NCBI GenBank assembly: GCA_902785555.1
Contig: CACZZB010000016.1
Coordinates: 1 to 34,090, forward strand
Source of the DNA: an uncultured Ruminococcus sp.
GTDB taxonomy: Bacteria; Bacillota; Clostridia; Oscillospirales; Acutalibacteraceae
Direction: 5' to 3'
DNA: 34,090 nucleotides
Part shown: positions 24,426-31,579 of the stretch, one piece after another
Numbering within the stretch: the stretch's first letter is position 1
How the letters are laid out: each line of letters opens with the position of its first letter
The notes under the pieces: generated by a model
Told to the model about the DNA's origin: nothing
The model's database searches: none
The model's input: the letters and a program-made list of their open reading frames with translations, nothing else
Position numbers and translations under genes: made by a program

Positions 24426-24454
24426 TTTACAAATAAAAAAAGTTATGATATAAT
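24426..24454 (+). promoter_or_regulatory. Sigma-A promoter for rpsO
   Basis: TTTACA (24426-24431), 17-bp spacer, extended -10 TGATATAAT (-10 at 24449-24454). It predicts a leader of about 110 bases before rpsO. Confidence 0.75.
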
Positions 24455-24460
24455 ATCGAA

Positions 24461-24573
24461 TGGTTAATGCTTGTTCTCGGTTTTTGGGGTAAAGCCTTTT
24501 GAAGAAGGAATCCACAGCCTTTGACTGGGATCAATGGCATGATTGAATAATTTATAAAAGGTGGATAAAAGCA
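24461..24573 (+). promoter_or_regulatory. Structured 5' leader of rpsO (possible S15 autoregulatory site)
   Basis: The predicted untranslated leader holds two hairpins: GGTTTT-loop-AAAGCC at about 24479-24496, and GCCTTTGA-loop-TCAATGGC at 24517-24538 with one U.U mismatch. S15 represses its own message in several phyla through unrelated leader structures, so a role here is plausible but unproven. I cannot match it to a known leader class. Confidence 0.4.
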
Positions 24574-24837
24574 ATGTTAAAATCAGAAAAAGAAGCTATT
24601 ATCAAAGAGTATGCAACTCATGAGGGAGATACAGGTTCTCCTGAAGTTCAGATCGCTATACTCACAAAAAGAATCAACGATCTTACCGAGCATCTGAAAA
24701 CTCATAAGAAAGATCATCATTCAAGACGTGGTCTTTTCAAAATGATTGGTCAGAGAAGAAGTCTTTTAAGTTACCTTACAAAGACTGACATCGAGCGTTA
24801 TCGTTCTATTATAGCAAGACTCGGTATCCGTAAGTAA
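24574..24837 (+). CDS. rpsO: Ribosomal protein S15
   Basis: A small-subunit primary binding protein that contacts the central domain of 16S rRNA. The 87 residues match the family. [20 protein letters not shown] (15-34) and the rRNA-binding block [11 protein letters not shown] (43-53), followed by LLSYL, are typical. The ATG has GGTGG eleven bases upstream. It carries the usual bacterial neighbour pnp downstream. Confidence 0.98.
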   Translation: MLKSEKEAIIKEYATHEGDTGSPEVQIAILTKRINDLTEHLKTHKKDHHSRRGLFKMIGQRRSLLSYLTKTDIERYRSIIARLGIRK

Positions 24838-24847
24838 AAAATTGTTT

Positions 24848-24880
24848 CGGGGCAGTCAGTAAATATTACAGGCTGTCCCG
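24848..24880 (+). terminator. Imperfect hairpin after rpsO
   Basis: CGGGGCAGTCAGTAA pairs with TTACAGGCTGTCCCG through two G.U pairs and one A.A mismatch. Only three T follow, so it may be a leaky terminator or a processing site in an rpsO-pnp transcript. Confidence 0.5.
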
Positions 24881-24893
24881 TTTCAATAATTGT

Positions 24894-24978
24894 AAAGTGA
24901 AGATTTCAGGTTTTAGCAGTGAAACGAGAAAATAATGTTTTTATTTTTTGGTTTAATTGCTAAACCGAAACTCACTTT
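24894..24978 (+). promoter_or_regulatory. Folded leader upstream of pnp
   Basis: AAAGTGA (24894-24900) can pair with TCACTTT (24972-24978), enclosing a smaller hairpin GGTTTA-ATTGC-TAAACC near 24950-24966. In E. coli the pnp leader is a stem cut by RNase III and PNPase for autocontrol; a similar role here is an inference. Confidence 0.35.
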
Positions 24979-25010
24979 CTTTTCAGAGAATGATTTTTGG
25001 AGGTAAAAAA

Positions 25011-27182
25011 ATGTTTGAAAAATTCAGAACTTTTGAAACAGAATTTGCTGGTCGTCCACTCGTTATTGAAACGGGTAAAATGACACAGTTGGCTAATGGT
25101 GCTTGTCTTGTAAGATATGGTGAAACGGTTGTTCATGTTGCTGTTACGGCAGCTCCGAATCCAAGAGAAGGTGTGGATTTTTTCCCGTTGTCAGTTGATT
25201 ATGAGGAAAAACAATATGCTCTTGGTAAGATACCCGGAGGCTATGGCAAGAGAGAGGGTAGACCATCGGAAAAAGCTATACTTGTATCAAGAGTTATAGA
25301 TCGTCCTATTCGTCCGTTATTTCCGAAAGATATGAGAAATGATGTTTCGATAGTATGTACAGTAATGGCATATGATCCTGATTGTTTGCCTGAAATAGCA
25401 TCAATGGTAGGTACATCTATTGCGTTGAGTATATCTGATGTACCGTGGAATGGTCCTATCTCTGCTGTTTCAGTCGGACTTGTTGACGGAGAATTTGTTA
25501 TTAATCCGACAAAGGAGCAGAGAGAAGTTTCAAAAATGGCTGTTACAGTTGCATCTACTGACAGCAGGATAGCCATGATAGAAGCAGGTGCTGATATGGT
25601 TCCGGATGATGTTATGTATAATGGCATAATGGCAGGTCATGAGGCTAATCAGAGTATAATTGAGTTCATAAAATCAATACAGGCTGAAATAGGCAAAACT
25701 AAATTTGAATATCCAAGCAATGATCCGGAACCGGAAATGTTTGAAGCTATAAAGGAATTTTCTATTGAGGATATCAAATTTGCACTTGATACAGACGACA
25801 AATTGATTCGAGAAGAAAGATTAAAGCCTGTATATGAAGCAGTACACGCAAAGTTTGATGAGATATATCCTGAACAAGCAGAAAAAATAGATGAATGTCT
25901 GTATAAAACACAGAAATTTGTGGTACGTCGTTGGCTTCTTGATGAGCAGAAACGTGTTGATGGAAGAAAAATGGATCAGATGAGACCGCTTGCATCAGAA
26001 GTAGGAATATTGCCGAGAGTACATGGATCGGGCTTGTTTACACGAGGTCAGACACAGGTTTTGACAATTACTACACTTGGTTCTGTAAGCGATCAGCAGG
26101 CTATGGATGGAATAGATGATCAAGTTACAAAAAGATATATACATCATTATAACTTCCCATCATATTCTGTTGGAGAGACAAAGCCTTCAAGAGGCCCCGG
26201 CAGACGTGAAATCGGTCATGGAGCTCTTGCGGAAAGGGCATTGGTACCTGTTATTCCGTCGGTAGAGGAATTTCCGTATACTATAAGACTTGTTTCTGAA
26301 ATACTTTCATCAAATGGTTCAACTTCACAAGGTTCAATATGTGGTTCAACACTTTCTCTTATGGATGCCGGTGTACCGATCAAAGCTCCTGTTGCAGGTA
26401 TATCATGTGGTCTTATAACTGAAGGTGATCGTTGGATGACTATGGTAGATATACAGGGTCTGGAAGATTTCTTTGGAGATATGGATTTTAAAGTAGCAGG
26501 TACGCATGAAGGTATAACTGCTATCCAGATGGATCTGAAAATAAGCGGTCTTACACCTGAAATGGTCAAAGAAGCTCTTTATAAAACTCATAAAGCACGT
26601 GATTATATACTTGATGAAGTAATGCTTAAAGCTATTCCGGAGCCGAGAAAGGAACTTTCAAAGTATGCTCCGAAGATGATCTCCACTATTATTCCTGTTG
26701 ATAAGATAAGAGAGGTTATAGGCTCAGGCGGAAAAGTTATACAAAAAATCTGTGCTGAATGTGATGTGAAAATAGACATTGAAGAAGATGGTCATGTTTT
26801 TATAAGCGGACTTGATATTGAAAATTGCAAACACGCTATGACCATAGTTGATACAATAGTTAATGATCCAGAGCCGGGTGCAATATATAAAGGAAAAGTT
26901 ACAAGAATAATGGATTTTGGTGCATTTGTAGAGATAGCTCCCGGTAAAGAGGGACTGTGTCATATTTCACAGCTTGATGTTAAGCGTACTGAAAAAGTTA
27001 CAGATGTTGTCAATGTTGATGATGTTATAATTGTAAAAGTTCTTGAAATAGATGATAAAGGCAGATTGAATTTGTCACGCAGAGAGGCTCTCATTGAAGT
27101 CGAAGGAATTAAACCTGAAAATGATCATGCTCCACGTCGTTCATCAAACCTTCGTCAGAATTACCGTAAAAACAATCATTAA
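25011..27182 (+). CDS. pnp: Polyribonucleotide nucleotidyltransferase (PNPase)
   Basis: A 3'-5' phosphorolytic exoribonuclease acting in mRNA decay. Length is 723 residues. Two RNase PH-like domains lie at about 1-215 and 310-545 (GKIPGGYGKREGRPS and FPSYSVGETKPSRGPGRREIGHG), separated by a helical linker. A KH domain (REVIGSGGKVIQKI, about 557-615) and an S1 domain (IYKGKVTRIMDFGAFVEIAP, about 624-693) follow. The C-terminal tail is short and basic. The frame opens at 24957, but ATG 25011 has GGAGG eight bases upstream and gives the usual N-terminus. It follows rpsO and is closed by a strong terminator. Confidence 0.97.
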   Translation: MFEKFRTFETEFAGRPLVIETGKMTQLANGACLVRYGETVVHVAVTAAPNPREGVDFFPLSVDYEEKQYALGKIPGGYGKREGRPSEKAILVSRVIDRPIRPLFPKDMRNDVSIVCTVMAYDPDCLPEIASMVGTSIALSISDVPWNGPISAVSVGLVDGEFVINPTKEQREVSKMAVTVASTDSRIAMIEAGADMVPDDVMYNGIMAGHEANQSIIEFIKSIQAEIGKTKFEYPSNDPEPEMFEAIKEFSIEDIKFALDTDDKLIREERLKPVYEAVHAKFDEIYPEQAEKIDECLYKTQKFVVRRWLLDEQKRVDGRKMDQMRPLASEVGILPRVHGSGLFTRGQTQVLTITTLGSVSDQQAMDGIDDQVTKRYIHHYNFPSYSVGETKPSRGPGRREIGHGALAERALVPVIPSVEEFPYTIRLVSEILSSNGSTSQGSICGSTLSLMDAGVPIKAPVAGISCGLITEGDRWMTMVDIQGLEDFFGDMDFKVAGTHEGITAIQMDLKISGLTPEMVKEALYKTHKARDYILDEVMLKAIPEPRKELSKYAPKMISTIIPVDKIREVIGSGGKVIQKICAECDVKIDIEEDGHVFISGLDIENCKHAMTIVDTIVNDPEPGAIYKGKVTRIMDFGAFVEIAPGKEGLCHISQLDVKRTEKVTDVVNVDDVIIVKVLEIDDKGRLNLSRREALIEVEGIKPENDHAPRRSSNLRQNYRKNNH

Positions 27183-27185
27183 TTG

Positions 27186-27229
27186 AAACATTCCCATGAT
27201 ATGTTTATAGACATATCATGGGAATGTTT
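27186..27229. terminator. Bidirectional terminator between pnp and sigG
   Basis: A perfect 19-bp inverted repeat (27186-27204 with 27211-27229, core CATTCCCATGATATG) with a six-base loop sits between two convergent genes. The plus strand continues TTTTT. Confidence 0.9.
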
Positions 27230-27230
27230 T

Positions 27231-28016
27231 TTATAATTCATTTTTAATTTTTGTTAAAGCTGCTTTTTCAAGTCGTGATATTTGAGCCTGACTTATACCT
27301 ATTTCATGTGCGACTTCTGTCTGAGTTTTACCTTTAAAAAATCGTAGTAAAAATATTGTTTTTTCACGTTCTTCGAGTGAATCAACAGCCTGTTTTATTG
27401 CTAATTTATTTATCCAGCTTTCACTGCTGTTGTTTATATCGCTTAACTGATCAATAACATATATTGTATCGTTATCATCTGAAAATACAGGTTCATACAA
27501 TGATATAGGATCAATTATAGACTCCAATGCGATAATAATGTTTTCTTTAGAAATATTCATTTCCTTGGCAATTTCATCAACAGTAGGCTCTCGATTATTT
27601 TCAATAGTGAATCTTTCTTTTATATTCATTGCGTGATATGCCGTATCTCTGAGTGAACGACTGACACGGATAGGATTATAATCTCTCAGATATCGTCTTA
27701 TTTCACCTATTATCATAGGTACACCATAAGTTGAAAAACAAACATCTTTTGTACAATTAAAATTATCAATAGCTTTTATCAGACCTATGCAGCCAACTTG
27801 AAAAAGATCATCCGGATTTTCTCCTCTGCTATTAAAACGTTGAACTACACTCAGAACTAGTCGTAAATTTCCGTTTATCATTTCATCACGAGCTTTTTTT
27901 TTCTGTGAAGGGTTTCCGTTCTTTATGATATGCAATAATTCCTGTTTCCTTTTTTCGGAGATTACAGGTAATTTTGATGTATTTATGCCACAAATTTCAA
28001 CTTTATTGTAAATCAA
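27231..28016 (-). CDS. sigG: RNA polymerase sporulation sigma factor G
   Basis: The late forespore-specific sigma factor that drives genes for spore protection and germination. Length is 261 residues. The N-terminus NKVEICGINTSKLPV is the SigG-specific segment that contacts regulators such as CsfB and SpoIIAB. Region 2 shows NGNLRLVLSVVQRFNSRGEN, DDLFQVGCIGLIKAIDNF, FSTYGVPMIIGEIRRYLRD and IRVSRSLRDTAY. Region 4 has KTQTEVAHEIGISQAQISRL near 230-250. In bacilli and many clostridia sigG follows spoIIGA-sigE; here it is alone, between pnp and a ferredoxin gene. CAGGAGG precedes the ATG. Confidence 0.95.
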   Translation of the reverse strand: MIYNKVEICGINTSKLPVISEKRKQELLHIIKNGNPSQKKKARDEMINGNLRLVLSVVQRFNSRGENPDDLFQVGCIGLIKAIDNFNCTKDVCFSTYGVPMIIGEIRRYLRDYNPIRVSRSLRDTAYHAMNIKERFTIENNREPTVDEIAKEMNISKENIIIALESIIDPISLYEPVFSDDNDTIYVIDQLSDINNSSESWINKLAIKQAVDSLEEREKTIFLLRFFKGKTQTEVAHEIGISQAQISRLEKAALTKIKNEL

Positions 28017-28048
28017 TATAAATTACCTCCTGTATAAATTATATTATT

Positions 28049-28078
28049 TATTATTGTCGGAAGTAATATAAAAAATTC
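28049..28078 (-). promoter_or_regulatory. Possible forespore promoter for sigG
   Basis: Minus strand: GAATT (28074-28078), 18 bp, AATAATA (28049-28055). It is one base from the sigma-G/F -10 CATNHTA. SigG genes are commonly read by sigma-F and sigma-G, so it is plausible. Weak by sequence alone. Confidence 0.3.
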
Positions 28079-28079
28079 A

Positions 28080-28120
28080 AAAAAATATAGGCTGATACAT
28101 TTAAGTATGTACCAACCTAT
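28080..28120 (-). terminator. Rho-independent terminator after ferredoxin gene
   Basis: On the minus strand ATAGGTTGGTACA pairs fully with TGTATCAGCCTAT using G.U pairs, then ATTTTTTT follows. On the plus strand the same stem has mismatches, so it serves the ferredoxin transcript. Confidence 0.75.
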
Positions 28121-28151
28121 ATTACAATTTGGGGATTATGAAAAATAAATA

Positions 28152-28322
28152 TTATTCTTCAGCGGGAGCACCAACAGGACATACACCTGCACAAGCACCA
28201 CAAGAAAGACATGCGTCAGCATCTATCTCGTATTTGCCGTCACCTTCTGCAATAGCACCAACAGGACATTCACCTGCACAAGCACCACAAGAAATACATT
28301 CGTCTGAAATTTTATAAGCCAT
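28152..28322 (-). CDS. Clostridial-type 2[4Fe-4S] ferredoxin
   Basis: A small electron carrier of 56 residues. Two cluster motifs occur: CISCGACAGECPVG (C9, C12, C15, C19) and CLSCGACAGVCPVG (C38, C41, C44, C48), which are near-identical and reflect the internal duplication of the family. The N-terminus is MAYKISDEC, standard for clostridial ferredoxins. AAGGAGG is placed ten bases before the ATG. It has its own promoter and terminator. It could supply electrons to hydrogenase, pyruvate oxidoreductase or nitrogen or radical enzymes elsewhere; the window has no direct partner. Confidence 0.96.
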   Translation of the reverse strand: MAYKISDECISCGACAGECPVGAIAEGDGKYEIDADACLSCGACAGVCPVGAPAEE

Positions 28323-28355
28323 AATAAAAAGCCTCCTTATATTTAATATATTATA

Positions 28356-28383
28356 ATTGTACCACTTTTTTTGAAAAAAGCAA
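28356..28383 (-). promoter_or_regulatory. Candidate sigma-A promoter for ferredoxin
   Basis: Minus strand: TTGCTT (28378-28383), 16-bp spacer, TACAAT (28356-28361), 33 bp before the start codon. Confidence 0.5.
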
Positions 28384-28453
28384 TATCATTTTTTATTTTA
28401 TTTAATAGATATTTTATGCCATATTTTGAACATAATGACAAATAGAAAAAACT

Positions 28454-28482
28454 TGAATATATGATTGTATTATGATATAATT
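28454..28482 (+). promoter_or_regulatory. Sigma-A promoter for GH13 gene
   Basis: TTGAAT (28454-28459), 17-bp spacer, extended -10 TGATATAAT (-10 at 28477-28482), 33 bp before the ATG. No catabolite-response element is obvious. Confidence 0.7.
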
Positions 28483-28514
28483 TATAAAAATATTGTCAAA
28501 AACGGAGGGTTATT

Positions 28515-30065
28515 ATGCCAAATTGGTTAAAAGATGCTGTTTTTTATGAGATATATCCCCAAACATTTTGCGACAGCAATGGTGATGGAATAGGAGATAT
28601 AAAAGGAATTGAGTCAAAATTGGATTATGTTAAAAGTTTAGGCTGTAATGCAATATGGCTCAATCCTGTATACGATTCACCTTTTATGGATGCGGGCTAT
28701 GATGTTAGGAATTATTATCTTGTAGCTGAAAGGTATGGTACGAATGAAGAGCTGAAACATTTATTCAAAGTTGCCCATGAAAAGGGAATAAAGATTTTAC
28801 TTGATCTTGTACCGGGACATACTTCGGATCAGAATGAATGGTTTAAAAACAGTAAAAAAGCTGAAAAAAACGAATACAGTAACAGATATATATGGACTGA
28901 CAGTGTATGGGAGGCTCCTCCGCAATACAGGCTGTTATGCGGTATAACAGACCGTGACGGAAACTATCTTGTTAATTATTTTAGTTCACAGCCGGCTCTG
29001 AATTATGGGTTCAATAATATAACGCATCCTACATGGCAGTTACCACCGTCTCATCCTGATTGTCAGGCTACTGTTGAAGCATTGAAAGATATTATGCGTT
29101 TTTGGTTAAATATGGGATGTGATGGTTTCCGTGTTGATATGGCCGATTCTCTTGTTAAAAATGAAGACGGTGAAAAGCCTGAAACCTGTAAAGTGTGGAA
29201 GAATGTAAGAAAAATGTTGGATGAAGAATATCCCGATGCAGCAATAATTTCTGAATGGTGTAATCCGAAAGTTTCTATAGGAGCTGGTTTTCACAGCGAT
29301 TTTTATCTTGACCATGATACGAATGGTTACAGAATACTTTTCCGTAATAAAGATATAGAAACCGGAGAATGTACGGCAGTGTTTTCAAAGAATGGCAAAG
29401 GAGATATAACTGAATTTCTTGACGAATATCTTAATGATTTAAAGGAAACCAAGGGAAAAGGATACATAAGTTTTATTACCTGTAATCATGATACTCCCCG
29501 AATGACGAGAATGTTTACTCCTCTTGAAGCCAGGATAGCATATTCTTTTATATTTATGATGCCCGGTGTCCCATTCCTTTATTATGGTGATGAGATAGGC
29601 ATGAGATATATGGAAGGTCTTAACAGCAAAGAAGGCGGCTACAGTCGTACAGGTACAAGAACACCTATGCAGTGGGATAACAGCATTAATCACGGGTTTT
29701 CATCAGCACCTTCGAATATGCTTTATCTGCCTGTTGATAAAGCCCAAAATGCTGTAACAGTTGAAGATCAGTTGAAAGATCCGGATTCTATTTTGAATAC
29801 TTTGAAGAAAGTTATTTCTATAAGGCATCAAAATGAAGATTTACAGTCAGATGGCGATTTTGAAGTTGTATATGCAGAAAAGAATAAGTATCCTTTTATA
29901 TTCAGGAGAGGAAAATTTCTGATAGCAGTCAATCCTACTGAAAAAGAACAAACAGCACCGTTTGATTTCAGTGGTGATTGCATATTCAGCATTGGTAAAG
30001 CCTGCGTTGAAAATAAAAATATTGTTATGAATCCACAGTCTCTTGGACTTATAAAAATAAAATAA
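28515..30065 (+). CDS. GH13 family alpha-glucosidase/amylase-type enzyme, intracellular
   Basis: An alpha-amylase-superfamily enzyme acting on alpha-glucosides. Length is 516 residues with no signal peptide, so it is likely intracellular and works on imported oligosaccharides. The (beta/alpha)8 barrel shows region I DLVPGHTS (97-104), region II GFRVDMAD (204-211) with nucleophile D208, region III IISEWCNP (244-251) with acid/base E247, and region IV ITCNHDTPR (321-329) with D326. TRTPMQWD in the C-terminal half is typical of oligo-1,6-glucosidase, trehalose synthase and related groups. A small C-terminal beta domain ends the protein. Exact specificity cannot be set. CGGAGG precedes the ATG. 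Confidence 0.92.
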   Translation: MPNWLKDAVFYEIYPQTFCDSNGDGIGDIKGIESKLDYVKSLGCNAIWLNPVYDSPFMDAGYDVRNYYLVAERYGTNEELKHLFKVAHEKGIKILLDLVPGHTSDQNEWFKNSKKAEKNEYSNRYIWTDSVWEAPPQYRLLCGITDRDGNYLVNYFSSQPALNYGFNNITHPTWQLPPSHPDCQATVEALKDIMRFWLNMGCDGFRVDMADSLVKNEDGEKPETCKVWKNVRKMLDEEYPDAAIISEWCNPKVSIGAGFHSDFYLDHDTNGYRILFRNKDIETGECTAVFSKNGKGDITEFLDEYLNDLKETKGKGYISFITCNHDTPRMTRMFTPLEARIAYSFIFMMPGVPFLYYGDEIGMRYMEGLNSKEGGYSRTGTRTPMQWDNSINHGFSSAPSNMLYLPVDKAQNAVTVEDQLKDPDSILNTLKKVISIRHQNEDLQSDGDFEVVYAEKNKYPFIFRRGKFLIAVNPTEKEQTAPFDFSGDCIFSIGKACVENKNIVMNPQSLGLIKIK

Positions 30066-30071
30066 TGATTT

Positions 30072-30117
30072 CAAACAAAGTATTCTGATTATAAAATGTA
30101 TCAGAATACTTTGTTTG
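30072..30117. terminator. Long perfect stem after GH13 gene
   Basis: An 18-bp perfect inverted repeat (30072-30089 with 30100-30117, CAAACAAAGTATTCTGAT) with a ten-base loop. The A/T-rich stem has no good T-run after it, so termination may be partial, or it may protect the 3' end. Confidence 0.65.
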
Positions 30118-30158
30118 TGGTATAAGGTGTTAATTTCTGAAATTTAGGAGTGGTATAT

Positions 30159-31430
30159 TTGAATACATGGCTTACAGTCTTTATAATAATTTTACTTGTT
30201 ATGTGTTCAGCGTTTTTTTCTTCTACTGAAACAGCCTATTCGTCTGCAAATAAAATACGATTAAAAAATTATGCGGACAATGGAAATAAAAAGGCTAAAA
30301 AAGCATATAAAATTGCTGAAAATTACGATAAAGCTCTCGCCACACTTTTAGTCGGCAATAATATTGTAAATATAGCAGCATCAGCTCTTGCGACTATATT
30401 GTTTGTGTCATTTTTAGGTGAGGCAAACGGAACATTGACAAGTACAGTTATTCTGACAGTAATAGTATTGATATTCGGAGAGGTTTTACCTAAGAATATA
30501 GCAATTGAAAACAGCGAAAGGATGTGTATGGATTCAGCAAATATATTATATTTACTTATGGTTATACTTACACCCATAACATCAATATTGTTGAAATTAA
30601 ATTCCTTTGTTAAACGTATTGCAAGCAAAGATGAAAATAAAGAACCTACTGTTACCGAAGATGAATTAAAATATATAGTAGAAAGTATAGAAGAACAAGG
30701 GGTACTTGAAGAACAAGAAAGTGATTTAGTACAATCAGCACTTGAATTTGATGAAAAAACAGTTTATGATATACTAACACCAAGAGTAGATATTATAGCA
30801 ATAAATATAAATGACAAACAAGAAAATATCAAAAAAATTATAATGACTGAAAGATACTCAAGAATACCGATATATAAAGATAATATAGATAATATAATAG
30901 GAATATTACATACAAGAGACTATTTAGAACAACTTTTAAAAACAGATTTTCCTAATTTAAACCAATTGATACAGCCTGCCCATTTTATTTATCGTTCAAA
31001 AAAATTATCTTCTTTGCTGGCAGATTTTAAGCATAGACGTTTGCATATTGCTGTTGTTACCGATGATTATGGCGGAACTTTAGGAATAGTTACTATGGAG
31101 GATCTTCTTGAACAGCTTGTAGGAGATATATGGGATGAAGATGAAGAAATAGAAAATAAATATAAAAAAATAGATGATAATAAATTTGAAATCATAGGAG
31201 ATATGAGTATAGTTGATATGCTTGATTTAATATCTAAAGATAATAAATATATAGAAACAGACAGTAAAACAGTTGGAGGTTGGGTTATAGAACAAATAGG
31301 GGATATACCAAATAAAAATGACACATTTATTTATAGAGAATTAACTATAACTATAGATGAGGTTGAAGACCAAAGAGTTAATAAAGTAATTATTTTATTT
31401 GCTCAAAATAAAAGTACACAGGATATTTAA
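30159..31430 (+). CDS. CNNM/HlyC-CorC family membrane protein (CNNM transmembrane, CBS pair, CorC domain)
   Basis: A membrane protein of the CNNM/CorB type; relatives export magnesium or other cations. Length is 423 residues from TTG 30159. The CNNM (DUF21) domain has hydrophobic segments at about 2-22, 58-80, 88-110 and 125-145, with SAFFSSTETA near the N-terminus and FGEVLPKNIA. Two CBS motifs follow (about 200-320, LTPRVDIIAI and IHTRDYLEQL), then the C-terminal CorC/HlyC domain (FEIIGDMSIVDMLDL). The annotated frame opens with GTG at 30150, but that overlaps AGGAG itself; TTG at 30159 is eight bases after it and is preferred. Confidence 0.92.
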   Translation: MNTWLTVFIIILLVMCSAFFSSTETAYSSANKIRLKNYADNGNKKAKKAYKIAENYDKALATLLVGNNIVNIAASALATILFVSFLGEANGTLTSTVILTVIVLIFGEVLPKNIAIENSERMCMDSANILYLLMVILTPITSILLKLNSFVKRIASKDENKEPTVTEDELKYIVESIEEQGVLEEQESDLVQSALEFDEKTVYDILTPRVDIIAININDKQENIKKIIMTERYSRIPIYKDNIDNIIGILHTRDYLEQLLKTDFPNLNQLIQPAHFIYRSKKLSSLLADFKHRRLHIAVVTDDYGGTLGIVTMEDLLEQLVGDIWDEDEEIENKYKKIDDNKFEIIGDMSIVDMLDLISKDNKYIETDSKTVGGWVIEQIGDIPNKNDTFIYRELTITIDEVEDQRVNKVIILFAQNKSTQDI

Positions 31431-31431
31431 A

Positions 31432-31447
31432 CCACAATATCTTGTGT
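31432..31447 (+). promoter_or_regulatory. NrdR box 1 upstream of nrdD
   Basis: CCACAATATCTTGTGT matches 14 of 16 positions of the NrdR box (acaCwAtATaTwGtgt). NrdR is the ATP/dATP-sensing repressor of ribonucleotide reductase genes. Confidence 0.75.
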
Positions 31448-31451
31448 AGTA

Positions 31452-31457
31452 TATAAT
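31452..31457 (+). promoter_or_regulatory. Likely -10 element of the nrdD promoter
   Basis: A perfect TATAAT lies between the two NrdR boxes, so bound NrdR would cover the promoter. The -35 region is poor (TTTAAA at 20-bp spacing). Confidence 0.45.
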
Positions 31458-31463
31458 AACTAA

Positions 31464-31479
31464 ACACTATATATTGTGG
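31464..31479 (+). promoter_or_regulatory. NrdR box 2 upstream of nrdD
   Basis: ACACTATATATTGTGG matches 15 of 16 positions of the NrdR consensus. Its start is 32 bp from that of box 1, three helical turns, the arrangement known for NrdR tandem sites. Confidence 0.8.
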
Positions 31480-31579
31480 TTTCACATTGGCTGAGTGTTG
31501 CATTTGCAACAGAAATAAAATACTTTTTATTATAGAATATGGAACATAATTTAAAAAATAACTGCAGGAGAATGAAGAA

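Noticed and set aside
25241..25627. A 128-residue minus-strand frame inside pnp
   Set aside because: Antisense shadow of the first RNase PH domain, without start signals.
28129..28317. A plus-strand frame with repeated PTGHxPAQAPQE text
   Set aside because: It is the antisense image of the two cluster motifs of the ferredoxin gene on the minus strand, which has a proper ribosome site, length and Cys pattern.
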